A stretch of DNA of 64,000 bases from Salvator merianae (taxonomy: Eukaryota > Chordata > Lepidosauria > Squamata > Teiidae), in the NCBI GenBank assembly GCA_003586115.2, contig QVOM02000119.1, forward strand, positions 48,881,428 through 48,945,427, in the 5' to 3' direction. A program made the position numbers and the translations under genes. How positions within the stretch are numbered: position 1 is the first letter of the stretch; the number at the start of each line of letters is the position of its first letter. The notes beneath the pieces were generated by a model, which saw only the letters and a list, made by a program, of their open reading frames with translations, was not told the DNA's origin and did not search any database. This document shows, piece after piece, positions 34,973-47,411 of the stretch.

Positions 34973-37337
34973 CCTTATTTGTTTCTTCTGCCACCCCATC
35001 CATATAAGAACTGTGGTTGTTTTGGGCTGGAACTGAAAACGAAGAAAGAAGACTTTCTTGTTGTTTGCGTAGGAATGAGCTATATGGTTGTAATTATTGT
35101 GTAATGGTTTTTTAAATACAATATTGTATTTTATTTTTGTGACTATGTGAGTTGTATAAACTACCTCGAGCATTTGTTTTGTAAAAGTGACTTATAAACG
35201 AACAATGGAGCATCACACAATTCATTTTTAGCTAACTGTAAAATAGAATCTGATGCACATTTGTGAGTTTATTTGGTTAAACCTGTAAAAAGTAATCTTT
35301 AAAAAATGAAAGAAAAAAACAGTATTGTGGCATCTCAAAGAATGAGATAATGATTATTTTAAAAAGAAGAGATTATTTTTTGTAAGGGCTGTAATGTTAG
35401 TAGACCTAACCTTCGAATGGGTTGATTTTTGAATTTGTTTGACACCCAAGTCTTCAGAGTTTTAATATGAGCACATAGAGTTTTGCTTTATAGGAGATCC
35501 TATCACTGTAATTTGCACATCTTCAGCCAAGACTACTGTAGATCTTTTGGAACAGGAATAAAATCTGCTTTGGTATATCCAGATTGCAAGGTCAGGATGC
35601 AATGATTCCGTGCTTACTTTAGTGACAGATAACTCAGGCAGTTATGGAGAGGTCAAGGTAAATCACATACAGAGTTGAACTTATGCTATGTTCTTCAGAC
35701 ATATTTAAGACATGAGATATAATTAAAGTTGTTTATTCTAAAAAGCAAACAAAGAAAAAACTCAAGCCACCCACTGTTTTTGTCAGTATAGAATGAGGCC
35801 CTGAAGAAATTTCTTTGCAGAGCAGACTTCTTGGCTGAAGTCTGTTCTATAGAGTCTTGAGCTAAGGGATGTGTACAGACCCTATTTAGTGGTCTGACTT
35901 GAGTGTGAACTGGCCACTTTAGTCAGCATTACTATGAAACAAAATAAAGGAATTGCTCTCGGAAGCAGAATCCAAATAGGATAATACTGTAGTTAGATTT
36001 TGATATTTTTTGAAATAAAAAAAATCCCTTTTGGTAATTCAGTCCATCTGCTTGAATCAGTGCTCAGTAATTGTCTAATACCCAGAACTGAGAAGGGGTG
36101 AAAAAGGAATTAAGAAGATTGGGATTCCTGATACAGATATCAGCAAAACGTTTGAAGGATCACTGGGAAGTAGGAATGGGGTTCTGAGCTATCTGCCATG
36201 CAACAATTGGCTTCTTTCATCCCGTTTTGCTCTAAGGGAGCCTCCAGACATGGACAAAACCCCATGATTCCCCCAAGATTATATTGGGAGTGCTACATGT
36301 AACTGCCAATCTGTCATTAAATGTTTCTTCACTGATTAAATTTAATTGAAAACAGTTCTAAGTATTTACATGATTCGTATTACGTGCTAGCAGACTGTGG
36401 TAAATTCCTAACAAAAATAGATGCTAATAAACTAGAAGGTGTAGCTGGCATTATTTGGGTAAATAAAGTTACAGGGCAATTCAATTCCTACCTGCATGAC
36501 CATGGACTGGGAGTGTGTTGGATGCCTCCTGCCACTAGAGATCTACAAGTGATGAGGGAGAAAAATCCATATCCTATTAGTTTTTTCTAAAATTAATTTA
36601 GTTTTATCTATACAATGATATAGTATAACACAAACCTAATAATATACTAAAAAAAATACATACAAAATAACTAATTCATATCTCTTAACTTCTACCTACA
36701 TCCTTACCCATAACAAACTGAGACTAAAACAATCCATTTATGTATTTTTGTAGCTATCAAACGTGATGCTTTGGAGTTTGGGAGACAGTAAGTTCAGGAA
36801 GATGTTGGCAGTCACCTTATCCAAATGCCACTTAGGACAAAGCTGTGTCTTGGGCACTGTGAATGCTGCACCACCCAAGAAAGTAAGGTCTGAAAATATT
36901 TTTAATTATTGACAGCAGCAGGAGAATGGAAGGAAGAAGCACTGAGAAGACACTGTTTTAGTCTTGCTCCTGAGCAAGTCACTTTTGTGACAAAATTGAA
37001 AGTAAATAACACTCTAAAATAAATATTACTACACTGGATTCTTCTCACAAGTGTCATCCAGGGAGCCATTCTACCGTCAGGCTTCAAGAGATGGAGAGAC
37101 ACTTCGTACTGCCAGTAAGTTCCCTCCCTCCCTTTCTTTCCAATTTCCTTTTCCTCAAGTGTTATGTCTTTTTAGTTTGTAAGATTGAGGGCAGGGACCT
37201 GTTTTAACATTATATTTTTAAGCTGCTCCAAAAACCCTTTAGATGTGATGGGATAAAAATATATTGAATTAATACATACTTCCAAAAATCATTTCATACT
37301 ATTTCCTGATAGAAGCTACAGCCACAAAATACTTCAA
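34973..37337. other. Intergenic, little recognised
   Basis: AT-rich DNA with short unassignable frames. A DNA-element-like block (GGGATTCC.., CCTCCAGACATGGAC) lies near 36120-36310. No gene is supported. Confidence 0.45.
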
Positions 37338-37405
37338 TGGACTGGACTGGACTGGACTGGACTGGACTGGACTGGACTGAATTGAATTGAATTGAACTGA
37401 ATTGA
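37338..37405. repeat. Compound pentanucleotide repeat (ACTGG)7 to (AYTGA)6
   Basis: Seven perfect ACTGG units (37341-37375) pass into ACTGA, three ATTGA, ACTGA, ATTGA. Each unit type differs from the next by one base. Confidence 0.95.
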
Positions 37406-38236
37406 AGACACTGAGCTGGGATTTGAGGAACAATCAGCGTTCATCAAGTTCTTAATGTAATGGTTAATGATTATTAATAGGATGCTATGGAAGCTATGTC
37501 AGCCAACAGTAGCTTAGATAGGATCCACACAATGCCTTCATGCCATTTTGAAAGTGTTACGATGCCTGTCTTTGAGCATTCATCGTCAGAAAGAGCACAA
37601 AGTCTCTTTCCTTCCTATGATGCCATGAGTGCTGCTATAGTGCTTAAACGGCTGAGTAGTTGAAGAGATCAGAGCTCTTCTTCCCGTATCCCCTTGTGGC
37701 ATTTCCTGTGTTTGATAACCCCTTGCCTGTGGATTCCTCAGCTTTGATTCTGACAGCAGGGAGGAGACCTGCCCTTGTCCCTGCCGTTGAAATAAAGCTG
37801 GGAATACCCTGGCTGTGATCTTGCTGGTGTTGGTGTTGGTAGGGGTTTGCCTCTCCCATCTCAACACTGGGTGCAATCTTGACAAGTAAGGGGGGAGGCT
37901 GCCTCTCCTTCTCCCATGTCAAAATTGCACCCAATTTTGATGGCAGGAGGAGGGAGCCCTCCCTGTTGTCCACCATGACCTCAGTTGGTGGGGCAGTGGT
38001 AGGGTCCAGACAGCATGCCACTGCAATAAGTGTGGCACTCTTTATGTAGTGCCATTCTCAATGCAGAAGGAAGGAGCAGTGTGCTTAAGGCACTCCACCT
38101 CTGCATGTGGTTCCTGCCTTAGGATGTAAGCATCCTTCCGAATCTGCTGGTTCTAGTTTGCCCTATTTAGAAGCCTTTTGTCCAAACACCACTCCCAGTT
38201 CAACTGTCACCAGTTTCCCCCCCAAATGATATTATT
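37406..38236. other. Intergenic; possible DNA-transposon remnant 37.9-38.16 kb
   Basis: A block with GGCAGTGGTAGGGTCCAGACAGCATGCCACTGC and GTGGCACTCTTTATGTAGTGCC resembles sequence at 39640-39750 and 63890 (shared CAGACAGCATGC, CACTCTTTATG, TGTGGATC). It appears to be a low-copy dispersed family with undefined ends. Confidence 0.4.
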
Positions 38237-38256
38237 TCTCTCTCTCTCTCTCTCCT
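38237..38256. repeat. (TC)10 microsatellite
   Basis: A 20-bp uninterrupted TC repeat. Confidence 0.9.
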
Positions 38257-38913
38257 TCCCCAGTCTGTCACATCTGGAAAAAAAAACAACCTTTGATCAA
38301 AATATGTTTTTAAAAAGAGCAGAATTGTCTTCACAGTTCACAGTGATGCGTCCTATTTACACTGTTCAAATAACTTCAAGGTAAACACTCTCATTCTAAA
38401 AAAATCTGTTTCTAGACAAGCTGTCTAGCCTCGCATACATGACTCCTGTGAGGCACCTTCCATTCCAATGCCAGTAGCAGCAACTCATTTGTGCAGATAA
38501 TTTGTACAGCATGAGACATGTATGCCTAGTATGCATGTAGACCAGTACCAGATCATTATAGTTAATAGGAGATCTATTTTTATTCCCCGTGTCTTTGCTC
38601 AAAGCACTTCTATTTACACACCAGTGAAGGAAGGGAGGATTAAAATAGACTCTGATGCTCTCTGATCCACTGTGAGTCTTCCTAACAGGACTCATAATGT
38701 TATATTCACAGTACACCAAACCAGCAAAATAGATTGGTTGAAAATGGCAAAGTGTAACTGTAATGTGAAATTCTGACAATGATAAAAGAGTACAATACCT
38801 CATGGTCAAGTTGGGTTTCTGCCATCAAAGAAGTTCCATTAAAATACTGTGCTCATACTGGGGCTGCAAGTATCCTAATGAGTTCCGAACATAGTTCTGT
38901 TACACTGTACTGT

Positions 38914-39238
38914 ATACTAGACCAGCAAGTATACTCGCAGCCTCCCTTCTGCATGCGCAGGCCCCTAGCCAGCTCCATTATATATGGGGGGGTTTTTTTT
39001 TAATTTTGTGGTTTATTTTTTATTTTTTTTTTTTTTTTTTTTATTATTTTTTTTTTTTTTTATTTTAAAAAAAATACACAGGACAAGCTTTTGGAGGGGG
39101 GGGACAAAAATGGGGGTGCCCCCCCTCTACCCCCACGGCTACAGGTCTGTGCTACTGGTGTGGTCTAAGGACACTCGAGAACACCCTTAGACACGAGCAT
39201 GTGGAAGGGAGGCTCCTAGTACACTTGCTGGTCTGATA
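38914..39238. mobile_element. hAT-like MITE with ~45-bp inverted ends around a homopolymer core
   Basis: The left end TAGACCAGCAAGTATACT...GCAGCCTCCCTTCTGCATG (38919-38955) is mirrored by CATGTGGAAGGGAGGCTCC...GTACACTTGCTGGTCTG (39199-39235). The core is mostly poly-T with G and C runs (38986-39136). TIR identity is about 80% and no coding capacity is seen. Confidence 0.7.
38986..39136. repeat. Low-complexity block: G-run, long poly-T, A-run, G-run, C-run
   Basis: GGGGGGG then about 70 bases of nearly pure T, then AAAAAAAA, GGGGGGGG and CCCCCCC. It may be an expanded MITE core or an assembly or consensus artefact. Confidence 0.8.
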
Positions 39239-40285
39239 TATTGGCCAGTGAGGAATCACCCTAGTGTGGAAGTTTGATGTATTGTACATTGACAAGCCTT
39301 TATTGTTCATCTCCAAATCTTACAGCGTTTTGTTAAGGTGATGAATGAAGCAATAATTTTCTAAATTTCCATGCCATCTACCTTCCTAGCCTTCCTACTT
39401 TAGTTTGAATGGCTAAACATTTACAGAGTCATTCCTCATGGAGGAGGGGGGAACCTTGACCAGTAATTCTGTTTGAATTGCAGAACAAATATTTTTGCTT
39501 TATTTCTACATCACTGGTAAAATAAATGGCACAGTTAAGCAGTCCATCTGCTTTGCATTCATGTTGCCAAAGAAAGCAGTAGTAATCCATTTCCTCTGTT
39601 TGATGATCGCCCCAGCGTCAAGATCACAGTGTGGTAATCTCTGGCTTCAGTCTTGATGTTGGGGTTAGTGGCAGCATGCAGACAGCATGCTGCTGCATTA
39701 AGAACAGTGCTACTTGGCTACTACAGCTCCTTACATGTGGATCTTGCCTGAGACTCAAAACATGCACAGCTTAACACCAAGCTCAATAGCCAGCCAAATG
39801 TTCTGAAAGAACCCCCTACCCTTTGTTTCCTGGTCTTCTGGCAAAATACCAGAAGACTGCTGCCTCCACATGACAAAAGGCAATGCAGGATCTCAACAAG
39901 CTTCCATGATTACTCATGCTGGTTGCTGCCAGATGTGAGGAGCAATCCCAGCCTTACCTTGATGCCTGGTGAACAGCTTTTGCTATCAGAGCCTCTGTGG
40001 CTATTAGAAGCCAGCCAAGTGCCCACTCACTTCTTTTTTGTTGTTTTTCATGTGTTTGGCTGGCTTCTGGTAGCCCCAGTAGATCCAGTTGTAAAAGGTG
40101 CTTGCCAGTTGTCAAGGTAAGTGGTGTTATTATGGAAAACCTGGTGTCATTGCAGGATTTCCTGTAATAGCAATATAATGGGATTTCCACAAACTAAATC
40201 AAGGCTATATAGTGCCAAGATGATCATGGGTTTTACTGTGCATCTGGAAGCACCCTCAATGACAGTTATGCTTCACATATAACTT
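39239..40285. other. Intergenic, repeat-like, no gene
   Basis: It contains a second copy of the CAGACAGCATGC family (39640-39760) and paired sequences near 39960-40170 that suggest another decayed foldback element. No exon is supported. Confidence 0.4.
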
Positions 40286-40288
40286 ATA

Positions 40289-40760
40289 ATGGCTGCATCC
40301 AGATGGCCAAAAAAGACCATTTAGTAAGGGTCCCTAGGGAGCAGAGGTGGTAAAACCACCCTCGGAGCTGCCATGCCACTCAAAAGGCGCGTACCACCCT
40401 CTTCCAACCCTACCATTTGGATAGGCAGTGGCAGCAGGGGCATCTTACCTTGGTTTCTTTCTGTCCAGGCTGATTAAACACTAGACAGAAAATGGCCGAC
40501 TTCCTCAGTCATTTCCTGTCTGTCACTTGTTTTTGCCAGGTGGAAACTTTGTGACTGTGGAACTTTTGTTCCACAGTCTTGATGCTTGTGATGCAGGGGG
40601 TGCTGGGTGGATACCCACCATTTTTCCTGGTCCAGCAGCTGGATTGCTGTGCAGGTGACCCTTTTTCAGGCCATGTAGATGTAAGCAAAGACTGGATTGC
40701 CATCATTTCTCAATCTGTGTTTTTCACTGTAGGCTGCATTCCCTTCTGTATGATTATATC
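40289..40760. mobile_element. Probable non-autonomous DNA element (GGCTGCATCC family) with hairpin
   Basis: It begins GGCTGCATCCAGATGG, as in the elements at 43120 and 53724. An internal perfect 11-bp stem (GACTGTGGAAC/GTTCCACAGTC, loop TTTT, 40553-40578) parallels a different stem in the 43-kb copy. The right edge is uncertain. Confidence 0.5.
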
Positions 40761-41329
40761 ACCTTCCCTAGCATTTATTGCTTCAGAAAAGGAAAGTTCA
40801 TGAAAAAATATTTATTTTTGAAGGCATTGATGTAGCTGGGAGTTTGTCCAGATACCACGGGGCAGGGATGGTAAGAAGTAAAAACAAACAAAGCAGAAAA
40901 GTGTTTTATGGAAATATGTGAATAGAGCTACCTAATCCTTTTCCTCTTATTTGGACAATTGTGAATCTGGGATGTTTCTGTTTGGACATGCTTCAGATGT
41001 TTTCAATGACAATGGTAACTTTTATAAAATCTTAACACTAGATGCTCCTAAGTTCCTTTGCTGCTGTTAGCAATCTACCTGATGCTTCAGTGTTATTTTA
41101 TGTGCTCGCTCAGACACATTTGTAACGGGGCCAAGACTTAACCTGCAAATCTAATTGTGCTGTCAATTCAGAACAAGAAGGCATTGCCCTTTTTAACTTG
41201 TGGGCAAGCCATTTTCTCTGACTCCTTCTACCTGTGCAGTTGATGTGGCATGGCCTTGCAGTCTCTACTGGCTGCCTGCATGCTAAAACAGAGAAAAGAA
41301 ACAGCTTGGCATGGATCAAAACTAGAGCT

Positions 41330-42250
41330 TGAGGAGCACTTCTGGCACAAGATACTCTTTAAGCCTCACACAGGCTGCCTGGACACACATTTGTGACATG
41401 CTAAAGCTGTTTTGTGGGAAGGGAATTCATACTCATTCACAGACTACCCATGCAATTTTCAGTAGGGAATCACCCACCAGTGACCAGGGCAGGGGGAGGG
41501 AATGAGAATATCACTCTTCTCTCTGCACCCATTTCTCAGATGTGTTTTTTCATGAAATATCAACTCTCTTCCTTTCTTCCTTCTTTGCTAGGCCTGAGAA
41601 GTGTACAGAAGGCACATTGCCACACCCAGTGGGGCTGCAGTCTGCCTTTGAGAGTGGAAAGCACCCTTGGAGGCCACCTGTTTGCAGGGAGGAAAAATAA
41701 ACATTTAAGGCACGCGCCACAGGCATCCATCTCTGCTGTTGCTGTGCAGAGAGACAGTGGCAGCAGGGGTGACTTTCCTGCCCCATTTTCTCTGCTATAA
41801 TCCTTTAAGGACTGGATGGAAAATGGCCCACTTGGGGAACTATTTCCTGTCCAGCCCTTAATGGGGCAGGCAGAAACTTTAGTTCCCCAGCTTTGAAGTT
41901 TGCAAAGGTGGCAGATGGCAGGCAGACAGCATGCCTAGCTCCTCTGGGGCCAAAGTACACTGCCACAACTGTCTGGCACTTCTTTTCAGTGCTTCATGGA
42001 GGTAGCCTGAATGGCTGTGCAGGCAACCACAACGAGGGAAGAACTGCACAGTTGCTGCCTTCCTCCAGTGCGTTCCCATTCCACTGCCATGCCAATGTGT
42101 GTTTGTGTGCAAGAAAGAGAGAGAGAGGCTGCATCTTCTTCACACAAAAAAACCAGCTCAGAAGCGTCTTACAGGTGACAGCATGCAGACTCTGGTGTTC
42201 CCATCATACCTCTTATCCACATTAAAGGCATAGAATGCATTTTGGAAGGG
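41330..42250. mobile_element. Repeat-like DNA-element block related to those at 40.3 and 43.1 kb
   Basis: GGCAGGCAGAAACTTTAGTTCCCCAGC (about 41865) matches the hairpin zone of its relatives, and GGCAGCAGGGGTGAC resembles 40430. Ends are not resolved, and open frames here are non-coding by appearance. Confidence 0.35.
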
Positions 42251-43119
42251 CATTTCTGGACTTTAGTGTGGATTAAGTCACTAGTGTACAGATGCTACTA
42301 CCTCTAAGCTGCTTTTGAGCTGCCCTTTCCCCCTCTTTTTAAAATTATGTGTGGATGCAACCAAAGAGAAGATATAATTAAAGACATTTGAAAGGTGGTT
42401 CTGCTCGTTGTATTTTAAAATTCAGGAAGATACTGGAAAAAAATAAGACCCCACCCAGACGGGGAGAATGCAGTGCAATTATGGCGCCGCTAAGGTGGGA
42501 TTCCCACACATATCTGTGACAACCCCACCATAGCAACACTATATCTCCCCTAAAATGCATGATAGCTTATTTTGGGAAAACCCAACTCTTGTGGCAGGTT
42601 TTACTGAAATAGTCCTATGACTTACCTTCTAGATGAAGCTGCCATCTTTGCTGTGGTTACTGTGCATGCGCTTGCATGGTGGTGTCATCATGCACATCTG
42701 GGTTTTCGTGCTGGTGAAATATCCAGATGTTCCAATCCACCATGCATGTGTGGGAGCCAAAAAGACAGTCATGTTTGCATGGTAGTCACCATCATGCACT
42801 TCCTGGTATTTCACACCAGCTAAATATCTGGATGTGTGCATCACTAAAACGTTCACAGACAGTGTGGGCCCCTGTGTTGTCTGATTCTGATAGTTGATTC
42901 TGGAGGGGCTTTTCTCTGGAATATCATCTGCTGGCGTGATATTTGGTTGACGCCGGGAGCCAGCCTAACTGTAGTTAAGTCTCATATAACACGTGGTTTC
43001 CTGTTTCATTTTGATAGTGACAGTGTAATAGTAAAGGCAACATTTAAACATATAAAATGATCATGTGTGTGGACATGGGCAAAAACAGCAACTCCTGCCA
43101 TGTTCTTCTTGAAGAATCA

Positions 43120-43451
43120 GGCTGCATCCCGCAATCAGGAATGGCAGCAACTTTGTGGATGAATACTTGTTCTTATCCCCTTAATTTCCCTAAAGCTGGG
43201 GAAATTTTGTTCCCCAGCTTCAAAAAAGTGGTTCATTTTTGGTGTGGAAACAACACAACAACAACTTCTGTCTACAGAACAGGTTGGGTAAGTTGCTTTC
43301 ATACCTCCATGTGTCCCCAGGGTTGTGGTAGGTGCCCTCAGTGTCCTGCTCTGCAGGTTGAGTGTATCATGCCCCTGGGCATCTCAGGCCTGTAGATGCT
43401 GTGCCCCTGGGCCTCTGCTGGGCACCTTGTGATGCCCATGTGGATGCAGCC
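43120..43451. mobile_element. Non-autonomous DNA element with GGCTGCATCC termini
   Basis: AGGCTGCATCC at 43119-43129 and GGATGCAGCCT at 43442-43452 are perfect inverted ends. Internally there is a perfect 11-bp hairpin AAGCTGGGGAA/TTCCCCAGCTT (43193-43220). Target duplication is not clear (TCA against TCT). There is no transposase. Confidence 0.65.
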
Positions 43452-43452
43452 T

Positions 43453-45445
43453 CTGTCATCTTACAGTAGCCCTAGATAAAGGCAGGTGAGTTTTCAGATG
43501 GAAGCCTACTTTGCCCCCACCAAACTGTGTTTTCGTTTGCAGTGGATGAAACAGAATTTGACAAAATGAAAGTGAAGCTTCTAAATGGATCTTAGCCTTG
43601 TGGAACTGCTCCATGATTCCCTGCTGTGTAGCATCTAGTAATTGCAATGAAGCCAGACTCTGGGCTGTTTGTCTGCAGACCAAGTTATTTATCGTCTTTG
43701 GCCTTCTAGGTTGACCTACAGCCAAATACAAGCCACTCTTATTTCCAAACAAATAAACAAAAAGCAATAGGGACCATGTTGTGGCAAGAAAGTCTTTTTC
43801 TTCAAGCTGCTTTCTCCGTCACAAATACCTCTAGAAATGTTTGTGGATGCCATTCAAAGACTATCATCATCATGTAAAATATTTGTTTTTCTAAGAGCAA
43901 GATTTTCTGCTTCAACAGCTTTTATTTTCAAGTCGTATAGAAATACATTCTAAAGACAATATTACTTTTAAAGCAAGACTCAGCCTGTGCAGATTGGCAT
44001 TCAGTTTTCCCTGCAGTTGGTTTCCATTGCAAAAATCCAGGTGCTTTGTTTCTAGAAATTCCAGTTTAAGAATATGCAACAACAATGATGTAATGAAACC
44101 CAGTCTTATTTGAAAACTCCCCAGCTTGTCCTGTGTGACTCCAGTATGAACCCCAACATTGAAACCTTTTTGTTTAGAGAAGCAAACCAGATGAGGACAA
44201 ATACCAGACCTCAAGTCAAGATGTAAAGCAGGATCTTCCCTGAAGTTACTCTCAGATATGCATCAAAAGGGCTTAATACTACCAATACTGTCATATTTTT
44301 GTAGGAAGGAGACTGGCTTAAGTCCTTGGAAATCAGATGCTAAATCACGTTCCTAGTTTTTCTGAGGACTTTCCTGCCTGGAATGGGATTATCTTAAATT
44401 CGGATAATCCCAGCACTGAGTCCGTTTCACCAAGAAATGGACGCAGCCAGGCCACCTCCCACCAATTTCCAATACCCTCTGATGCCCCCGCTGCTCTCTG
44501 ATGCCCCCTGCCCCCCCGCCCCCCCACTGCCCCTGCTACTGTGGTGACCTCTCACCTCCCTGCTCCAACTTACCTTTTACCAGGAGAGCTCAGATGACAG
44601 CGGCAGCGGTGGCATGGCAGGTGTGACCAAGCTGGAGGAGGCCAAAAATGGCTCCAGTTCCCTGTCTGTCCCAGGGATGGACTAACATGTAAAGGTTTGC
44701 CCATGGCCTGACAGTCTTTAGATCATTTAAGTGTCTATGCCTATATCCTACAACAGGCAACCTGGGGAATGGTGGAAAAGCTTCAGCGGAAGATCTCTGC
44801 GAGTCATATCCTTGCCTGGAGCATAAGAATTCATCTCCAAAGGATCAGTACTGATCCAGATCCAGTCCGTTGGGAGAAGCCAAACTTGGCTATCCAGGAG
44901 GAGTTACATTGCTTTGGACATCAGTCAAACCCAGTGGCTACCTGAGCAGCAAAATCAGCGAGATTGCAGTGGAACTATGTTGAAAATATTGGAATGATGA
45001 TGTACAAGTTTGGATAATATTGTTTCCTGGTTTTTCATTTTTTTTAATTATTCAGATTAACACAGAATTGAATTGACATGTTGAGTACTCTGAGATAATG
45101 GCTTATTCAGTGTTGCCTATCAAAGAGCTTCCTTCAGTGTCTTCAAGGAAACCTATTTTTTGACAAAAGACATGGAGTGCTTGCCCAGGCTCATTCCTAT
45201 TTCAGGCAGGGCTAACCTCTGAGCCAGGTTTGTTTACACTTAAAGCAAACCTGTGATTCACTTGAGTTGCTTTATGCAAAGTTTCCCATGTTATTTTTCA
45301 AGGCTGTTGCTTGACAGGTCTGCAGTTATGCGCAGCACTGAATCCTTTTCTGTGCATTTTAGATCCTGTTAAGGAAAGAAACGTTGTGAACTTTGGGATC
45401 TGTCTCTGCCATCTTCTGCTCTTTTGGCCCTCCCAGTTATGCCAG
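43453..45445. other. Intergenic, no gene recognised
   Basis: It contains a C-rich low-complexity tract (44485-44530) and a GGATTATC/GATAATCC inverted pair near 44386-44410. No coding feature or confident repeat family is supported. Confidence 0.45.
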
Positions 45446-45800
45446 GGCTGTTTGCACTTGATCTTGAGTGGGCGAGCAGACGCTTATTGGCTGAATGCAT
45501 CTGGATGGCCATTAGCTATTAGCTGTGGACAGCTAAAACACTGACCACTGCTTAACTGGGAGTGGCTAGATTGCTCCCAGTCAGCAGCGTTTACACTCTC
45601 TTGAGTCCTTGGAGAAGCACCCTGTGACCATGGAAACCCCAGGCATTTGGTCGCAGGGTGCTCCTCCAAGGACCCAAGCTGCTCAGAGGCATCCTTGCAA
45701 AAGACTGGGATAAAGAAATCTGAGGGCACTCACTGCCCACTGATGCTCATATGACTGCTGCATAGATGCAGCATGGGGGGCATGCAAATGCTTGCCCTGT
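45446..45800. mobile_element. Candidate DNA element with strong internal hairpin
   Basis: A 26-bp inverted pair with two mismatches (45605-45630 against 45648-45673, 17-nt loop) and a smaller CTGGGAG/CTCCCAG hairpin near 45556-45580 lie between GGGCTGTTTGCACTTGATC and GCATGCAAATGCTTGCCCTG. These outer sequences resemble the GGGCCTGTTYGCACTT ends of the elements at 47.9 and 57.5 kb. Confidence 0.5.
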
Positions 45801-45824
45801 GCAGGTGTTGTGCTGAAAATGGTC

Positions 45825-46139
45825 CATTTCTTCGGCTATTTCAGGCATGAGTGGGAAGTCTTCTCTATGAAGTTGGCGATCTTCCAAGATCCAAAGGTTC
45901 TAGCTTTGTATTGAGAGAGGCGGGTGAGGTGTAAGGTGTATGGATGTCATGTGGCCTGTCCGTGGGTGGCAGCAAGCATAAGAACATAAGAGAAGCCCTG
46001 CTGGATCAGGCCACATGACATCCATACACCCTACAGCTCACCCCCTCCCTCAATACAAAGCTAGAACCTTTGGATCTTGGAAGGTCACCAACTTCATAGA
46101 GAGGACTTCCCACTCATGCCTGAAATAGCCCAAGAAATG
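45825..46139. repeat. Large inverted duplication (133-bp arms, ~48-bp loop) interrupting a CR1
   Basis: 45825-45958 and 46007-46139 are inverted copies with few mismatches. The loop contains the CR1 terminus (CATAAGAACATAAGAGAAGCCCTGCTGGAT). The right arm replaces about 20 bp of the CR1, which resumes with TCCTGTTTCACACGGTGGCC at 46141. Confidence 0.9.
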
Positions 46140-46335
46140 CTTCCTGTTTCACACGGTGGCCCACCAATTGCTTCTGGGCATTCTCAAGCAGAATAAAAGA
46201 CAAAACCTTCACCTGCTCTTGACTCCCTGCAAATGGGTTTTACTGGCATTGGTTGTACTGCTTTCCAACCTGGAGGCAGCACCTAGGCATCCATTCTAGT
46301 AGCCATTGGTACACCATTCTGGCATTAGGGTGTTT
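45976..46335 (-). mobile_element. CR1 LINE 3' end, minus strand, split by the inverted duplication
   Basis: CATAAGAACATAAGAGAAGCCCTGCTGGATCAGGCC is followed after the inserted arm by CACGGTGGCCCACCAATTGCTTCTGGGCATTCTC and the shared CR1 body ending at CTAGTAGCCATTGGTACA. It is the same subfamily as the copies at 52109 and 55826. Confidence 0.85.
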
Positions 46336-47411
46336 GCCTTCATCATTCTCTGGCTCCAGCTGAGATTTCTTCCAGCACTATAGCTTATCCAGAGGCTGCC
46401 AATATGGATCTGTACTCCTGCAATAGTTCATGAAATATTTTTCAAAGAACGTAAGTTTCTTGGGCAGCGGTGCACATCAGAATTCATTATATGAGATCCC
46501 GTTTCCTTTGCCTTCTGTGCCTGCTGATTTCTTTTAAACTTCTGGATAATGTGGCCATTATAACAACAGTCAGAAATACTGGCTAAAGTATGTTGTTTAT
46601 GGCATTTGTAGAAATGGTCTTTGGTCTTAATTGTAAAAATGTAACCAAAATAATTGAGTTTGCAAATGTGTAAAATTGGACCTATTGGAGATCAGCAATA
46701 TGGGAAATACTTATGACTGTCTGTCATCATGAAGTAGGAACCCACACAGTGGGACTTTAGCGTTGGTGGGAAAGGGAGGGTAGCTGAGACTGGAACCTTA
46801 CCGTTCACCTATCTGAATAGTAATTGGATTCAGAACAAATCAAAGCATGGTTTGGAGAGATCAAAGGGAGGTTTCCAACTAAAACATTACCCCTGCTGTA
46901 CCACTTTTGTGCTCCATGAGCCACTCTTGAATCTTTCCACCCCCAGTAGAAAGGTTGAAGCAGGAGCCACAACAGAGAACGGTTACGTTTCCTATGTGTA
47001 TCTTTCTTCCGCTGTTCCTCCTATTGCTGGATTGAGTAAGTAGTGACTTGAATCCCTGACTACTTATCTGGCAGGGACAAAATGTGCACTCTTTGCACTC
47101 TGCCCTTTGAACAGATCTTTCGCAATGCTGAGTATGTAAAAGTCTGTGATAGTAGAATGGAGATTATTTGGGCCAAACTCTAATCTCAGTTACACTAGAC
47201 AACCTCACTGAACTCATAGAAGAAAGCTGAAAGCTAATAGCTGATCTTCATGACTGTTGGTAAAAAGAATGCACACAATTCTTTCTGGATCAGTTCATAG
47301 GTGAGCTAACATTAGTGAAGAGCAATCAATAATAATATTGTTGCTGAACAAAGACAGCTGTCTCTTTATTATTTTAGCTAAAAAAATGTATAGAGTACCA
47401 CTAGTACCAAA
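46336..47411. other. Intergenic, no feature recognised
   Basis: AT-rich sequence without recognisable repeat or coding similarity. Confidence 0.45.

Noticed and set aside
37338..37405. CRISPR-like direct repeats
   Set aside because: Five-base units without spacers in a vertebrate genome: a microsatellite.
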